A DNA stretch of 39,158 nucleotides. It comes from UBA12481 sp012523435. Its GTDB lineage: Bacteria > Bacteroidota > Bacteroidia > Bacteroidales > UBA12481. The notes beneath the pieces were generated by a model. The model was not told the DNA's origin. It worked only from the letters and a program-made list of their open reading frames with translations, and did not search any database. Where the stretch lies: the NCBI GenBank assembly GCA_028686135.1, contig JAQUCP010000019.1:1-39158 (forward strand). The letters run 5' to 3'. Shown here one piece after another: positions 23,347 to 32,000 of this stretch. The position numbers and the translations under genes are program-made. The first letter of the stretch is position 1; every line of letters begins with the position of its first letter.

Positions 23347-24075
23347 ATGAAGAAGTTTTTTTATAAAGATCTGGAATCCACGAATTTGGAGGCTGCTCGC
23401 CTGATTGAGAATGGCTTATTAAGTGATAATGCCTGGATCCGTGCGAAGCATCAATGGGGTGGTAGAGGGCAGGGGCACCACTCCTGGGTGAGTGAATCGG
23501 GCATGAATTTGACGGGAACCTTGGTCCTATTTTCCGGATTACCTCGCGCTCGGGATCAGTTCGACCTCTCCAGACTCTGTTCGCTCGCTGTGGCGGATTT
23601 TCTTGAGTTGTTCCTCCATGATGTGAAAATCAAATGGCCGAATGACCTGTATCATCTTGATGATAAAATCGGGGGCATTCTAATAGAAGCCGCGGTGATG
23701 GGTGAGCAACTCCATAGTGCCATAATAGGCATCGGATTGAATATCAATCAGGTTGATTTTTCTGCCGAGATCCCGAATCCGGTCTCTCTCAAAAAGATCA
23801 CCGGCGTTCATTATGACCTCCAGCAATTGGATGATCTCCTGCTGCAATCTCTTGAGAACAGACTAATCATCCAAAAACCGAACTCCTGGAAAGTGACCCG
23901 GAAGGAGTATCTCTCCAAACTCTATCGTTACCGGGAGTTTGCTCCATTCAAGGCTGATGGAAAATGGTTCAGGGGGCGAATCCTGGATGTGGATCCCATG
24001 GGTCATTTGATCATGGAAGATGAAAACAAAATGCAGCACTCCTTTGCGTTTCAGGAGGTGGAGTATATACTGTAA
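23347..24075 (+). CDS. birA: Biotin-[acetyl-CoA-carboxylase] ligase
   Basis: Attaches biotin to the carrier domain of biotin-dependent carboxylases through biotinyl-AMP. It has 242 residues and no N-terminal DNA-binding domain, so it cannot be a repressor of the E. coli BirA type. Seen: ESTNLEAARL at the N-terminus, the adenylate loop GGRGQGHHSW (38-47), IKWPNDLYHLDDKIGGILIE with the catalytic lysine, and GIGLNIN. A small C-terminal SH3-like domain (about 195-242) follows. It stands alone on the plus strand and ends 6 bp from the end of pyrE. Confidence 0.94.
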   Translation: MKKFFYKDLESTNLEAARLIENGLLSDNAWIRAKHQWGGRGQGHHSWVSESGMNLTGTLVLFSGLPRARDQFDLSRLCSLAVADFLELFLHDVKIKWPNDLYHLDDKIGGILIEAAVMGEQLHSAIIGIGLNINQVDFSAEIPNPVSLKKITGVHYDLQQLDDLLLQSLENRLIIQKPNSWKVTRKEYLSKLYRYREFAPFKADGKWFRGRILDVDPMGHLIMEDENKMQHSFAFQEVEYIL

Positions 24076-24081
24076 TTTGTA

Positions 24082-24717
24082 TTATAACAGCCAGTTGCCT
24101 CCTGGATTTTCCCTCCATCGCGAGAGAATTTCCAACTGTTCCCTCGTGATGTTGCCTGTTTGCAATGCCAACTCTAATAGGCTGCTGTAATTGCTCAGGG
24201 TATCTAGTTGGCAGTTGGCCGACTTGAAATTTTCAGTGGCAAGGGAGAACTCATACGTGAATATTGCTAACATGCCTAATACATTAAGCCCAGCCTCCTT
24301 GAGTGCCTGGAAAGCAGACAGACTACTTCCACCGGTCGATACCAAATCTTCTATGATAACAGTCTTTTGCCCAGGAGTATAGGCTCCCTCAATGACATTA
24401 CCCAACCCGTGTGATTTGGCTTGTGACCGGACATAAATGAAGGGAAGATTCATCGCTTCGGCTACGAGAACACCATGAGCAATAGCTCCGGTAGCTACCC
24501 CGGCAATCAGCTCAACATCAGGGTATAACGCTTTTATTCGTAAGACAAACTCGTCACGAATCACCTTCCTAACAGCTGGATAGGAGAGGGATTTGCGATT
24601 ATCGCAGTATATTGGTGATTTCCAGCCTGATGCCCAGGTAAAGGGTTCTGTTGGCGAAAGTTTGATCGCTTTAATCTCTAATAAAAGGGAAGCAACTAGT
24701 TTAGCGGTATCCATCAT
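24082..24717 (-). CDS. pyrE: Orotate phosphoribosyltransferase
   Basis: Forms orotidine 5'-monophosphate from orotate and PRPP in pyrimidine synthesis. It is 211 residues, the normal length. Seen: FTWASGWKSPIYCDNR near the N-terminus, PFIYVRSQAKSHG and the PRPP-binding site VIIEDLVSTGGSSLSA. Two adjacent ATG codons (24717 and 24714) could start it. A TAnnTTTG box ends 4 bases before the first, so the mRNA may have almost no leader. Confidence 0.96.
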   Translation of the reverse strand: MMDTAKLVASLLLEIKAIKLSPTEPFTWASGWKSPIYCDNRKSLSYPAVRKVIRDEFVLRIKALYPDVELIAGVATGAIAHGVLVAEAMNLPFIYVRSQAKSHGLGNVIEGAYTPGQKTVIIEDLVSTGGSSLSAFQALKEAGLNVLGMLAIFTYEFSLATENFKSANCQLDTLSNYSSLLELALQTGNITREQLEILSRWRENPGGNWLL

Positions 24718-24721
24718 GGTA

Positions 24722-24729
24722 CAAAGGTA
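24722..24729 (-). promoter_or_regulatory. pyrE: Possible -7 box of pyrE
   Basis: TACCTTTG on the minus strand is an exact TAnnTTTG match, separated by TACC from ATGATG. No TTG is seen at the usual -33 distance. If real, the transcript would start at or very near the start codon. Confidence 0.35.
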
Positions 24730-24799
24730 GGAAGTTTTCTCCTGAGAATGTCTGGGCAGTAAACTCTGTCTCTGGGTTTACCTGGCTCGAAAAATGCTG

Positions 24800-25261
24800 T
24801 TATCCGATATCCAGATTTTCAGGAATGAAGGGACTGACATCTCCACCGTATCGAAGGATTTCCCTTACCAAGGTTGAATTCATAGAGCTATACTCTGGAC
24901 GTGACAGGAGGAAAATGGTCTCGACTTCGGGATTCATCATCAGGTTGACCTGTGCAATAGCTCGCTCGAACTCAAAATCTGCCGCTGTTCTTAGGCCGCG
25001 CAGCAGAAAGCGGGCGCCCACCTGGCGACAGTACTCCACGGTTAACTCCTGATAATGATCCACTGTAACTTTGGAATGACCCTCATACAGCTTCCGGATC
25101 ATCTGGATCCGCTTGTTGAGCGGAAAAAAGTTTTTCTTTTCGGAGTTTTCCCCGATAGCAATAATGATCCGATCGAACAGCGGAAGTGCCCGTAAGATGA
25201 TGTTTTCATGCCCTCTCGTGAATGGATCGAAAGAACCCGGAAAGACAGCTATTTTTTCCAT
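24800..25261 (-). CDS. coaD: Phosphopantetheine adenylyltransferase
   Basis: Penultimate step of coenzyme A synthesis, 4'-phosphopantetheine plus ATP to dephospho-CoA. It is 153 residues, a hexameric nucleotidyltransferase. Seen: AVFPGSFDPFTRGHENII with the TxGH-type nucleotide site, LLRGLRTAADFEFERAIAQVN in the middle, and SSMNSTLVREI near the C-terminus. Gene order is response regulator, coaD, pyrE, all on the minus strand with gaps of 66 and 82 bp. Confidence 0.96.
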   Translation of the reverse strand: MEKIAVFPGSFDPFTRGHENIILRALPLFDRIIIAIGENSEKKNFFPLNKRIQMIRKLYEGHSKVTVDHYQELTVEYCRQVGARFLLRGLRTAADFEFERAIAQVNLMMNPEVETIFLLSRPEYSSMNSTLVREILRYGGDVSPFIPENLDIG

Positions 25262-25327
25262 GACAGGAGGTGTTGATCTTGAATTTCGAAGTTTCGTTTA
25301 ATTCCTTTCGGTTCAACAAACCGATGA

Positions 25328-26479
25328 TCAGGTGTAGGCTTTAACGTCTTGAGCGGTAATTACCGGCCCTCCTAAAATGATCAACCGTTCGATCACATTG
25401 CGGAATTCCCGGATGTTACCGGTCCATTGTATTTTCTGCAGTTCGGTTAGAGCTTCATCATTTATCTGTTTCCCGGCAACCCCCATCTCTCCACACACCT
25501 GTTCGATAAAAAACTTTGCCAGCAAAGGGATGTCTTCGGGACGCTCATTAAGTGTGGGAACCTGGATGATAATCACACTGAGCCGATGATACAGGTCTTC
25601 CCTGAAACGGGATTGCTGAATCTCCTCTTTAAGATCTTTATTGGTGGCTGCAATAACCCTCACATTGACTGTGATGTCCTTGTCGCCCCCAACTCTTGAG
25701 ACCCGGTTTTCCTGAAGTGCTCGTAATACTTTCGCCTGAGCCGACAAGCTCATGTCGCCCACCTCATCCAGAAATAGAGTTCCCCCATCGGCCTGCTCAA
25801 ATTTACCTTTGCGCTGTTTGATAGCCGAAGTGAAGGAGCCTTTCTCGTGCCCAAACAGCTCGCTTTCAATGAGTTCAGATGGTATAGCTGCACAATTCAC
25901 CTCGATGAATGGTCCAGCTGAGCGATTACTCTTCTCGTGCAATTGCCTTGCAACCAGTTCCTTACCTGTCCCATTGGGTCCGGTTATCAATACTCTGGCA
26001 TCCGTTGGAGCTACACGATCGATCATTTCCCTTACCTTATTGATGGCTTCTGAGGAACCGATCATTTCATACTTTTTGCTGACTTTTTTCTTGAGAACAC
26101 GCGTTTCGGCGATGAGGTTGGTTTTGTCCATCGCATTACGGATGGTAATCATCAGCCGGTTCAGATCGAGCGGTTTCTCAATAAAATCAAAAGCTCCTTT
26201 TTTGATGGCTTCAACCGCTGAGTCAACGGTGCCATGGCCGGATATCATGATCACCTGCGGATCATTGGTGATTCCGGAAATCTTCTCCAGAACCTCCAGA
26301 CCATCCATTCGGGGCATTTTTATATCACAGAGAATGACATCATACTGGTTATTGCTGATCATCTCCAATCCGATTACACCGTCTTCAGCCAATTCGACTT
26401 GATGCTTTTCATACTCCAACACCTCTTTCAGGGTGTTTCGAATGCTTCGTTCGTCGTCGATAACCAGTATGCTTGCCAT
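25328..26479 (-). CDS. NtrC-like response regulator lacking a DNA-binding domain
   Basis: A 383-residue protein: receiver domain (1-120) with phosphoacceptor Asp52 in ILCDIKMPRMDG, then an AAA+ sigma-54 activator domain (about 138-380) with Walker A GPNGTGKE (167-174) and Walker B GGTLFLDE (232-239). Two features are odd. The sigma-54 contact loop, normally GAFTGA, reads GSFTSA (214-219). The protein also ends right after the AAA+ lid (VITAQDVKAYT), so the Fis-type helix-turn-helix is missing. It starts 9 bp after the ABC permease gene. It may work through other proteins, or from solution. No sensor kinase is in the window. Confidence 0.92.
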   Translation of the reverse strand: MASILVIDDERSIRNTLKEVLEYEKHQVELAEDGVIGLEMISNNQYDVILCDIKMPRMDGLEVLEKISGITNDPQVIMISGHGTVDSAVEAIKKGAFDFIEKPLDLNRLMITIRNAMDKTNLIAETRVLKKKVSKKYEMIGSSEAINKVREMIDRVAPTDARVLITGPNGTGKELVARQLHEKSNRSAGPFIEVNCAAIPSELIESELFGHEKGSFTSAIKQRKGKFEQADGGTLFLDEVGDMSLSAQAKVLRALQENRVSRVGGDKDITVNVRVIAATNKDLKEEIQQSRFREDLYHRLSVIIIQVPTLNERPEDIPLLAKFFIEQVCGEMGVAGKQINDEALTELQKIQWTGNIREFRNVIERLIILGGPVITAQDVKAYT

Positions 26480-26488
26480 AATTATTTG

Positions 26489-27829
26489 TTACCCCTTGTA
26501 CTTGATCCATTTCCACAACTCTCTGTAATTGACCTTTTTACCATACATTAGGATTCCGGTTCGGTAAATTTTTCCAGCCATCCAGATGGTGCCAATGATG
26601 GTGATGATCAGTAAGGAAGCAGAAAGTATCAGTTCCCAGATTGGAACCCCATAGGGGATTCTGGCCATCATAACGATCATAGAGGTAAAAGGTATCATAG
26701 AGAATGTTACCGCGATGGCGCTATTGGGTGTCTGCATGGCGCTCATCATCACAAAGAGCGCCAGGATGATGGGAATGGTTATGGGTAACATGAATTGTTG
26801 TGTGTCGGTATCGTTATCAACTGCAGCTCCAACAGCGGCGAACAGGGAGGCATAAAGAAGGTAACCCCCGAGGAAATAGAAAATAAACGCGATAATAATC
26901 AGGACGATAGGGATTGATTCTAAACGCCCCTTGATATCGTCAAGCATTTTCTGAGCCTGGGATAGATCCTGCATACCGGGGGCATTGGCTGCAGCTTCCT
27001 GGTCCATGATATTTTGGACCATCTCTGTTTGGGCTTGCTTTGAGGAATCGGATTTGAGACCAACCTGAGCGGCCGTTACAATAGCGAGGGTTAGAAATAT
27101 CCAGATCAGGAATTGAGTCAGCCCCACCAGTGCTACCCCGATCACTTTCCCCATCATCAGCTGAAAAGGTTTGACGGAAGAGATGATGACTTCGACGATA
27201 CGGTTTGACTTTTCTTCGATAACTCCTCTCATGACCTGTGCTCCAAACAGGAACACAAAGAAGTACATGATAAAGCCGGATACATAGCCTATTATGGCGG
27301 CCAGTTCTGCTGATCCCGATTTCTCTTCACCCGAGCTGGACCATTGGATTGTTTCAACCCGAATGTGAGTTCGTGTCCGCTCGATAATATCAACAGGCAC
27401 ATTTTCGTTGACCAGTTTAATGTTGGTGAAGAATCCCTCCAATGCCTTAGAGATGTGATTGTTGACCGCCATTGTGGTCTGTTGGTTCGAGTACAGTTGG
27501 ACGCGTCCGGAGGTGAGGATATTTTCCGGGATGAAGAGGATAGCATAGTAACCCATCTGTTGTAAATTCTCTTTCAGCTCGTCCACGCTTTCTTCACTTA
27601 CATAATTAAACTTCAGATATTTGCTATCGGGGATAGCACCTATCGTCAGGTTGGTTTGGTCCACCACGGCTATAACTTTCGAATCTGTATCCTCCCGGGT
27701 AGCCAGAAAGGCCGGGATAAAAAGCATCCCTGCAAACAGGATCGGGGCAAGAATAGTCATGATGATGAATGACTTCTTTTTAACCCGGGTCAGGTATTCA
27801 CGCTGAATAATGAGGCTGATTTTGCTCAT
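26489..27829 (-). CDS. ABC-2 type transporter permease (NatB-like)
   Basis: A 446-residue permease. One membrane helix at the N-terminus (about 18-40), a large extracytoplasmic domain (about 40-170) and five to six helices in the C-terminal part (from IIGYVSGFIMYFFVFLFGAQ). The cytoplasmic motif GVIEEKSNRIVEVIISSVKP is characteristic of the NatB/YhaP group of ABC-2 permeases. It begins 6 bp after its ATPase gene and ends 9 bp before the response regulator, so export and regulation are likely linked. Substrate is not deducible; sodium or a drug are the usual suggestions. Confidence 0.9.
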   Translation of the reverse strand: MSKISLIIQREYLTRVKKKSFIIMTILAPILFAGMLFIPAFLATREDTDSKVIAVVDQTNLTIGAIPDSKYLKFNYVSEESVDELKENLQQMGYYAILFIPENILTSGRVQLYSNQQTTMAVNNHISKALEGFFTNIKLVNENVPVDIIERTRTHIRVETIQWSSSGEEKSGSAELAAIIGYVSGFIMYFFVFLFGAQVMRGVIEEKSNRIVEVIISSVKPFQLMMGKVIGVALVGLTQFLIWIFLTLAIVTAAQVGLKSDSSKQAQTEMVQNIMDQEAAANAPGMQDLSQAQKMLDDIKGRLESIPIVLIIIAFIFYFLGGYLLYASLFAAVGAAVDNDTDTQQFMLPITIPIILALFVMMSAMQTPNSAIAVTFSMIPFTSMIVMMARIPYGVPIWELILSASLLIITIIGTIWMAGKIYRTGILMYGKKVNYRELWKWIKYKG

Positions 27830-27835
27830 GGCGAG

Positions 27836-28774
27836 TTAATTGGATTTTGTTCGGTGGTTGGTTTCTTCTACCGCACGGATAAAAATTTCGTTCATTCCTG
27901 GGATCATTTCCTCAAATGATACGATTTCCACAGCTGAGTTGATGCGGTTAATCATTTCTCGGATGCTGATACCAGTCTGATTTTTCAGAATGACATGCTC
28001 GATATTTCCGCGATTAGGTTGTACGATCATGTTTACTGCGGAGTTTAGACTGTTAGCAAGCTGTTCAGTATCACCCCGGTAGGTTAGCTCGTAATGGTCA
28101 GGTTTGAATCGTGATCTTATCTCGTCAATGTTGCCATGGAGAATGGTTTGCCCGTTATTGATCAGTGCGATATGGTCGCAGAGTTCTTCAACAGACGACA
28201 TGACATGAGTTGAAAAAACGATGGTAGCGCCCTCTTTTTTGAGGTTGAGGATCTCCTGTTTTACCAGATTGGTATTGATTGGGTCAAAGCCAGTGAATGG
28301 CTCATCAAAGATCAGCAACTTAGGCCGGTGCAGGACTGTGATAATGAATTGAATTTTTTGCTGCATACCTTTTGACAGCTCTTCAACTTTTTTATTCCAC
28401 CATCCCTGGATTTCAAATTTTTCGAACCAATATTTCAATTGTTTCAGAGCATCGTTCTTTGACATACCTTTTAGTTGAACCAGGTACAGCGCTTGCTCTC
28501 CCACCTTCATTTTCTTGTAGAGCCCCCGCTCTTCAGGGAGATAACCAATATGGCGTACGTCGGCCTGGGTCATTTTTCGACCTTGCAGAAGCACTTCGCC
28601 TTCATCGGGAGCGGTGATTTGGTTGATAATCCGGATCAGTGTTGTCTTTCCGGCACCGTTTGGTCCCAAGAGTCCAAAGATGCTACCTTCTGGTACACTG
28701 ATCCCGGCGTGGTCGAGGGCCAGGTGATTGCTGAACCTCTTGACAACCTGTGTGGCAGTAAGAAAATCGGCCAT
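27836..28774 (-). CDS. ABC transporter ATP-binding protein (NatA-like)
   Basis: A 312-residue ATPase for the adjacent permease. Walker A GPNGAGKTT (37-45), Q-loop region GYLPEERGLYKKM, signature LSKGMQQKIQ, Walker B LLIFDEPFTGFDP and the switch His in FSTHVMSSVEELCDHI are all intact. After about residue 225 it has a C-terminal extension of the DUF4162 kind found in NatA-like and YhaQ-like exporters. It lies 40 bp downstream of dnaJ. Confidence 0.93.
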   Translation of the reverse strand: MADFLTATQVVKRFSNHLALDHAGISVPEGSIFGLLGPNGAGKTTLIRIINQITAPDEGEVLLQGRKMTQADVRHIGYLPEERGLYKKMKVGEQALYLVQLKGMSKNDALKQLKYWFEKFEIQGWWNKKVEELSKGMQQKIQFIITVLHRPKLLIFDEPFTGFDPINTNLVKQEILNLKKEGATIVFSTHVMSSVEELCDHIALINNGQTILHGNIDEIRSRFKPDHYELTYRGDTEQLANSLNSAVNMIVQPNRGNIEHVILKNQTGISIREMINRINSAVEIVSFEEMIPGMNEIFIRAVEETNHRTKSN

Positions 28775-28814
28775 AAGCTTATCAATTAGTTTGGTTTGTG
28801 CTAAATACGTTAGT

Positions 28815-29960
28815 TTAGTCGAGCATTTCCTTCATTCGCCTGAAGAGATTCTTCTCAGCAGAAGAAGGATTAGGGGCAAAGTTATCAGATTTACCTAAAT
28901 CTTCGACGATTCTCTTTTCTTCTCGGGTAAGGGTTTTTGGTATCCAGACGTTCACTTTGACTAGTAGGTCGCCTTTCCCATACCCATTCAGGTCTGGGAT
29001 CCCTTTCCCTCTCAGGCGCAGGATTTTTCCGGCCTGAGTTCCCGGATCGATTTTTAGTTTCACCTTTCCATCGACCGTTGGAACCTCTACGGCTGATCCC
29101 AGAGTTGCCTGCGTGAATGAGATGAACAGGTTGTATAACAGATCGTTGCCGTCCCGAACGAGTTCTTCGTGTGGTTTTTCCTCAATGACTACAATCAGGT
29201 CGCCATTAATTCCTCCTCTTCTGGCCGCATTACCTCGCCCGCTCAAGGAGAGTTGCATCCCTTCCTGAACGCCGGCGGGAATGTTTATTTTGATAACTTC
29301 TTCACCCTGGCGGATACCCTCGCCAAAACAGATGGGGCATTTTTTTTCGATGATCTTACCTTCTCCGCCACAGGCGGGGCATACTTGTGTCGTTTGCATT
29401 TGCCCCAGGAAGGTGTTAGCCACTCGGGTAACTTGACCTCGGCCGTTACACGTAGTACAGGTAGAGAATGCTGATCCACCGGCTGCACCTGTACCGTTGC
29501 AGGCATCACAAGAGATATACTTGTTGACTTTAATTTTCTTTTCGGCGCCCTTGACAATTTCTTCAAGGGTCAGTTTGACTTTAATCCTCAGGTTTGTTCC
29601 GCGGTTGACTTGCCTCGATCGGCCGCGTGAGGAACCACCAAAGCCTCCGAATCCAAAATCGCTGAAAATATCTCCAAAATGGGAAAAAATATCCTCAATA
29701 TTCATCCCTGCACCGCTGAACCCACCCCCTGAATTTCCAAGTCCGGCATGGCCATATTGGTCGTACCGCGACTTTTTATCGGTATCAGAAAGCACATTAT
29801 AAGCTTCAGCAGCCTCCTTGAATTTCTCTTCTGCATCCTTGTCACCCGGATTTTTATCCGGATGCCATTTTAAAGCCTGCTTCCGATAGGCTTTCTTGAT
29901 TTCCTCGGCTGAAGCATTTTTTGAAACACCAAGTACTTCGTAATAGTCTCTTTTTCCCAT
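28815..29960 (-). CDS. dnaJ: Chaperone protein DnaJ
   Basis: Hsp40 co-chaperone stimulating DnaK ATPase. Full type I layout in 381 residues: J domain (1-70) with HPD in LKWHPDKNPGD, a Gly/Phe-rich linker (about 75-120), a zinc domain with four CxxCxGxG repeats (CDACNGTG, CTTCNGRG, CPACGGEG, CPICFGEG), and two C-terminal substrate domains. It follows grpE after 18 bp. dnaK is not in the window. Confidence 0.98.
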   Translation of the reverse strand: MGKRDYYEVLGVSKNASAEEIKKAYRKQALKWHPDKNPGDKDAEEKFKEAAEAYNVLSDTDKKSRYDQYGHAGLGNSGGGFSGAGMNIEDIFSHFGDIFSDFGFGGFGGSSRGRSRQVNRGTNLRIKVKLTLEEIVKGAEKKIKVNKYISCDACNGTGAAGGSAFSTCTTCNGRGQVTRVANTFLGQMQTTQVCPACGGEGKIIEKKCPICFGEGIRQGEEVIKINIPAGVQEGMQLSLSGRGNAARRGGINGDLIVVIEEKPHEELVRDGNDLLYNLFISFTQATLGSAVEVPTVDGKVKLKIDPGTQAGKILRLRGKGIPDLNGYGKGDLLVKVNVWIPKTLTREEKRIVEDLGKSDNFAPNPSSAEKNLFRRMKEMLD

Positions 29961-29978
29961 TTGATTGAGTAAACTTTT

Positions 29979-30572
29979 TTAATCCCCTACCACTACCCTG
30001 GCATACCGAATCACACGGTCGTGCAGGATATAGCCTTTTTGAATAACATCCACCACTTTCCCTTTTAATTTAGGCTCCGGTGCTGGAATCTTGGTGATGG
30101 CATCATGGAAATCGCTGTCAAATTCCTGATTCAGACAGTCGATTTCCTGAATGCCATTTTTTTTCAGGAACTCTAGGAAGTGTTGATGAATAAGTTCAAT
30201 TCCATCCTTAACTCCTTTGATATCACTTGATTGCCTTACCGAATCCAAGGCTCGCTCAAGGTTGTCAACAACCGGCAGGAGGTTTGAAAGAACCGACTCC
30301 CCGCCTGCACGGGTTAGTTCCATCTTCTCTTTTAGCGTTCGTTTTCGGTAATTATCGAATTCAGCTGACAGCCTGAGATACTTGTCATTCAGTTCAATCA
30401 GCTTGTTGCCAAGCTCTTCGATCTCCTTATCCTTTTGGTGGGAGCCGGAACTGTTTTTTTTCTTTTTGGTGCGGGCTGACGGTGTCTCTCCTGTTTTTTG
30501 ATCGGGTTGTTTTGTTTTTTCCTGCTCATCACCTGCGGTTTCCCCGGTAGGTTGCTTATCTTTTTCTTCCAT
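29979..30572 (-). CDS. grpE: Nucleotide exchange factor GrpE
   Basis: Exchange factor for DnaK, 197 residues. The first 45 or so are disordered and rich in Lys, Glu and Gln (QEKTKQPDQKTGETP). A long coiled coil follows (EIEELGNKLIELNDKYLRLS), then EFDNYRKRTLKEK and the C-terminal beta domain (GYILHDRVIRYARVVV), all family features. It pairs with dnaJ and lies 99 bp after murA. Confidence 0.96.
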   Translation of the reverse strand: MEEKDKQPTGETAGDEQEKTKQPDQKTGETPSARTKKKKNSSGSHQKDKEIEELGNKLIELNDKYLRLSAEFDNYRKRTLKEKMELTRAGGESVLSNLLPVVDNLERALDSVRQSSDIKGVKDGIELIHQHFLEFLKKNGIQEIDCLNQEFDSDFHDAITKIPAPEPKLKGKVVDVIQKGYILHDRVIRYARVVVGD

Positions 30573-30671
30573 ACATTTTTTGCTTTTAGAATGGTTTTAT
30601 GATGCGGATCTGCAACCACAAATAATTTGCCATGCGAAGTCCCGCGCCAATTTGTCAGTAAGCGAATTGGG

Positions 30672-31982
30672 TTAATCTACAATACGGCGGATGTGGGCTC
30701 CGATACTATTCAGCCGTTGATCTATTGCCTGGTACCCCCGGTCGATTTGTTCAATATTGTGGATGATACTGGTTCCTTCGGCACTCAGGGCAGCAATGAG
30801 CAGGGCAACCCCTGCCCGGATATCGGGAGAGATAAGCGTTGCAGGCTTGAGTTGATGTTGTCGGTCCAGTCCGATAACGGTTGCACGGTGGGGGTCGCAT
30901 AAAATGATTTGGGCCCCCATATCGATGAGCTTGTCCACAAAAAAGAGCCGGCTTTCAAACATTTTCTGATGGATAAGTACCGAACCTCTGGCTTGCGTAG
31001 CCACGACCAGAAACACCGATAGAAGGTCGGGGGTCAGTCCGGGCCATGGTGCATCAGCGATAGTCATGATGGAACCATCCATGAAGCTTTCAATGACGTA
31101 ATGATCCTGAGCGGGGATGAAGAGGTCATCACCTCTGAATTCCAATTGAATACCTAGTCGTTGAAAGGAGTATGGGATAATGCCCAGTTGGTCTTGTCTG
31201 ACGTTTCTTATGGTAATTTCGGACTGGGTTAAGGCTGCCAGCCCGATGAAACTGCCCGTTTCAATCATGTCGGGCAGAATGGTGTGTTCAGTCCCCTGTA
31301 AACTATCAACTCCCTTGATAATCAGTAGATTCGAGCCGATTCCCGAAATCTTGGCTCCCATTCCGGTGAGCATCCGGCACAGCTGTTGGACATAGGGTTC
31401 GCAGGCTGCATTGTACACGGTGGTTTCACCTGGAGTCAGGACTGCAGCCAGAATGATATTAGCGGTACCCGTTACGGAAGCTTCATCCAGGAGAATGTAG
31501 GTTCCACGCATGCGTTCTCCTTTGGCATAGTAGTGCTGGTGGACTGTATCGAAATGGATTTTTGCGCCAAGAGCAGCAAGGCCATTGAAGTGGGTATCGA
31601 GCCTGCGGCGACCAATTTTATCGCCACCCGGTTGAGGAAGCAATGCTTCTCCATGTCTTGCTAGTAGTGGCCCAACAAGCATGACTGAGCCTCTCAGCCT
31701 GGTTGATATCTCACGGAACTCTTGGCTCTGCATGAAATCAGTGTCGAGTTCTTTAGCTTGAAATGACCAGGAGGTTGGGCTTAACTGCCTGATTTCTACC
31801 CCTAAGCGACCGATTAGCCGAATTAGATTGCGAACATCTAGGATATCAGGAATGTTATGAATTGTAACACAGTCCCGGGTTAACAGGGTAGCACAGATAA
31901 CCTGTAAGGCTTCGTTCTTAGCCCCTTGGGGAATCAGTTCGCCCTTTAAAGCAACACCGCCGTCAATTTCGAACATTGCCAT
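30672..31982 (-). CDS. murA: UDP-GlcNAc 1-carboxyvinyltransferase (Asp-type MurA)
   Basis: First committed step of peptidoglycan synthesis, adding enolpyruvyl from PEP to UDP-GlcNAc. It is 436 residues, with the substrate site GELIPQGAKNEAL near the N-terminus and LRGSVMLVGPLLARHGEA. The catalytic loop, normally GGCAIG with the fosfomycin-reactive Cys115 (E. coli numbering), reads GGDKIG, with Asp121 in place of Cys. Cys-to-Asp MurA enzymes are active but not alkylated by fosfomycin, so intrinsic resistance of this target is expected. The gene starts 18 bp after the DUF4290 gene. Confidence 0.95.
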   Translation of the reverse strand: MAMFEIDGGVALKGELIPQGAKNEALQVICATLLTRDCVTIHNIPDILDVRNLIRLIGRLGVEIRQLSPTSWSFQAKELDTDFMQSQEFREISTRLRGSVMLVGPLLARHGEALLPQPGGDKIGRRRLDTHFNGLAALGAKIHFDTVHQHYYAKGERMRGTYILLDEASVTGTANIILAAVLTPGETTVYNAACEPYVQQLCRMLTGMGAKISGIGSNLLIIKGVDSLQGTEHTILPDMIETGSFIGLAALTQSEITIRNVRQDQLGIIPYSFQRLGIQLEFRGDDLFIPAQDHYVIESFMDGSIMTIADAPWPGLTPDLLSVFLVVATQARGSVLIHQKMFESRLFFVDKLIDMGAQIILCDPHRATVIGLDRQHQLKPATLISPDIRAGVALLIAALSAEGTSIIHNIEQIDRGYQAIDQRLNSIGAHIRRIVD

Positions 31983-32000
31983 GGAAAAGCACCTTTCTGT

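Noticed and set aside
25306..25323. Inverted repeat TCGGTT/AACCGA between the response regulator and coaD
   Set aside because: A 6 bp stem without a T tract; too weak to call a terminator.
25752..26402. 216-codon plus-strand frame opposite the response regulator
   Set aside because: Low-complexity Ser/Leu-rich translation antisense to a well conserved AAA+ domain.
30615..30632. Short 14-codon ORF and AT-rich box before grpE
   Set aside because: No amino acid bias, no paired terminator, and the box lacks the spacing of TAnnTTTG.
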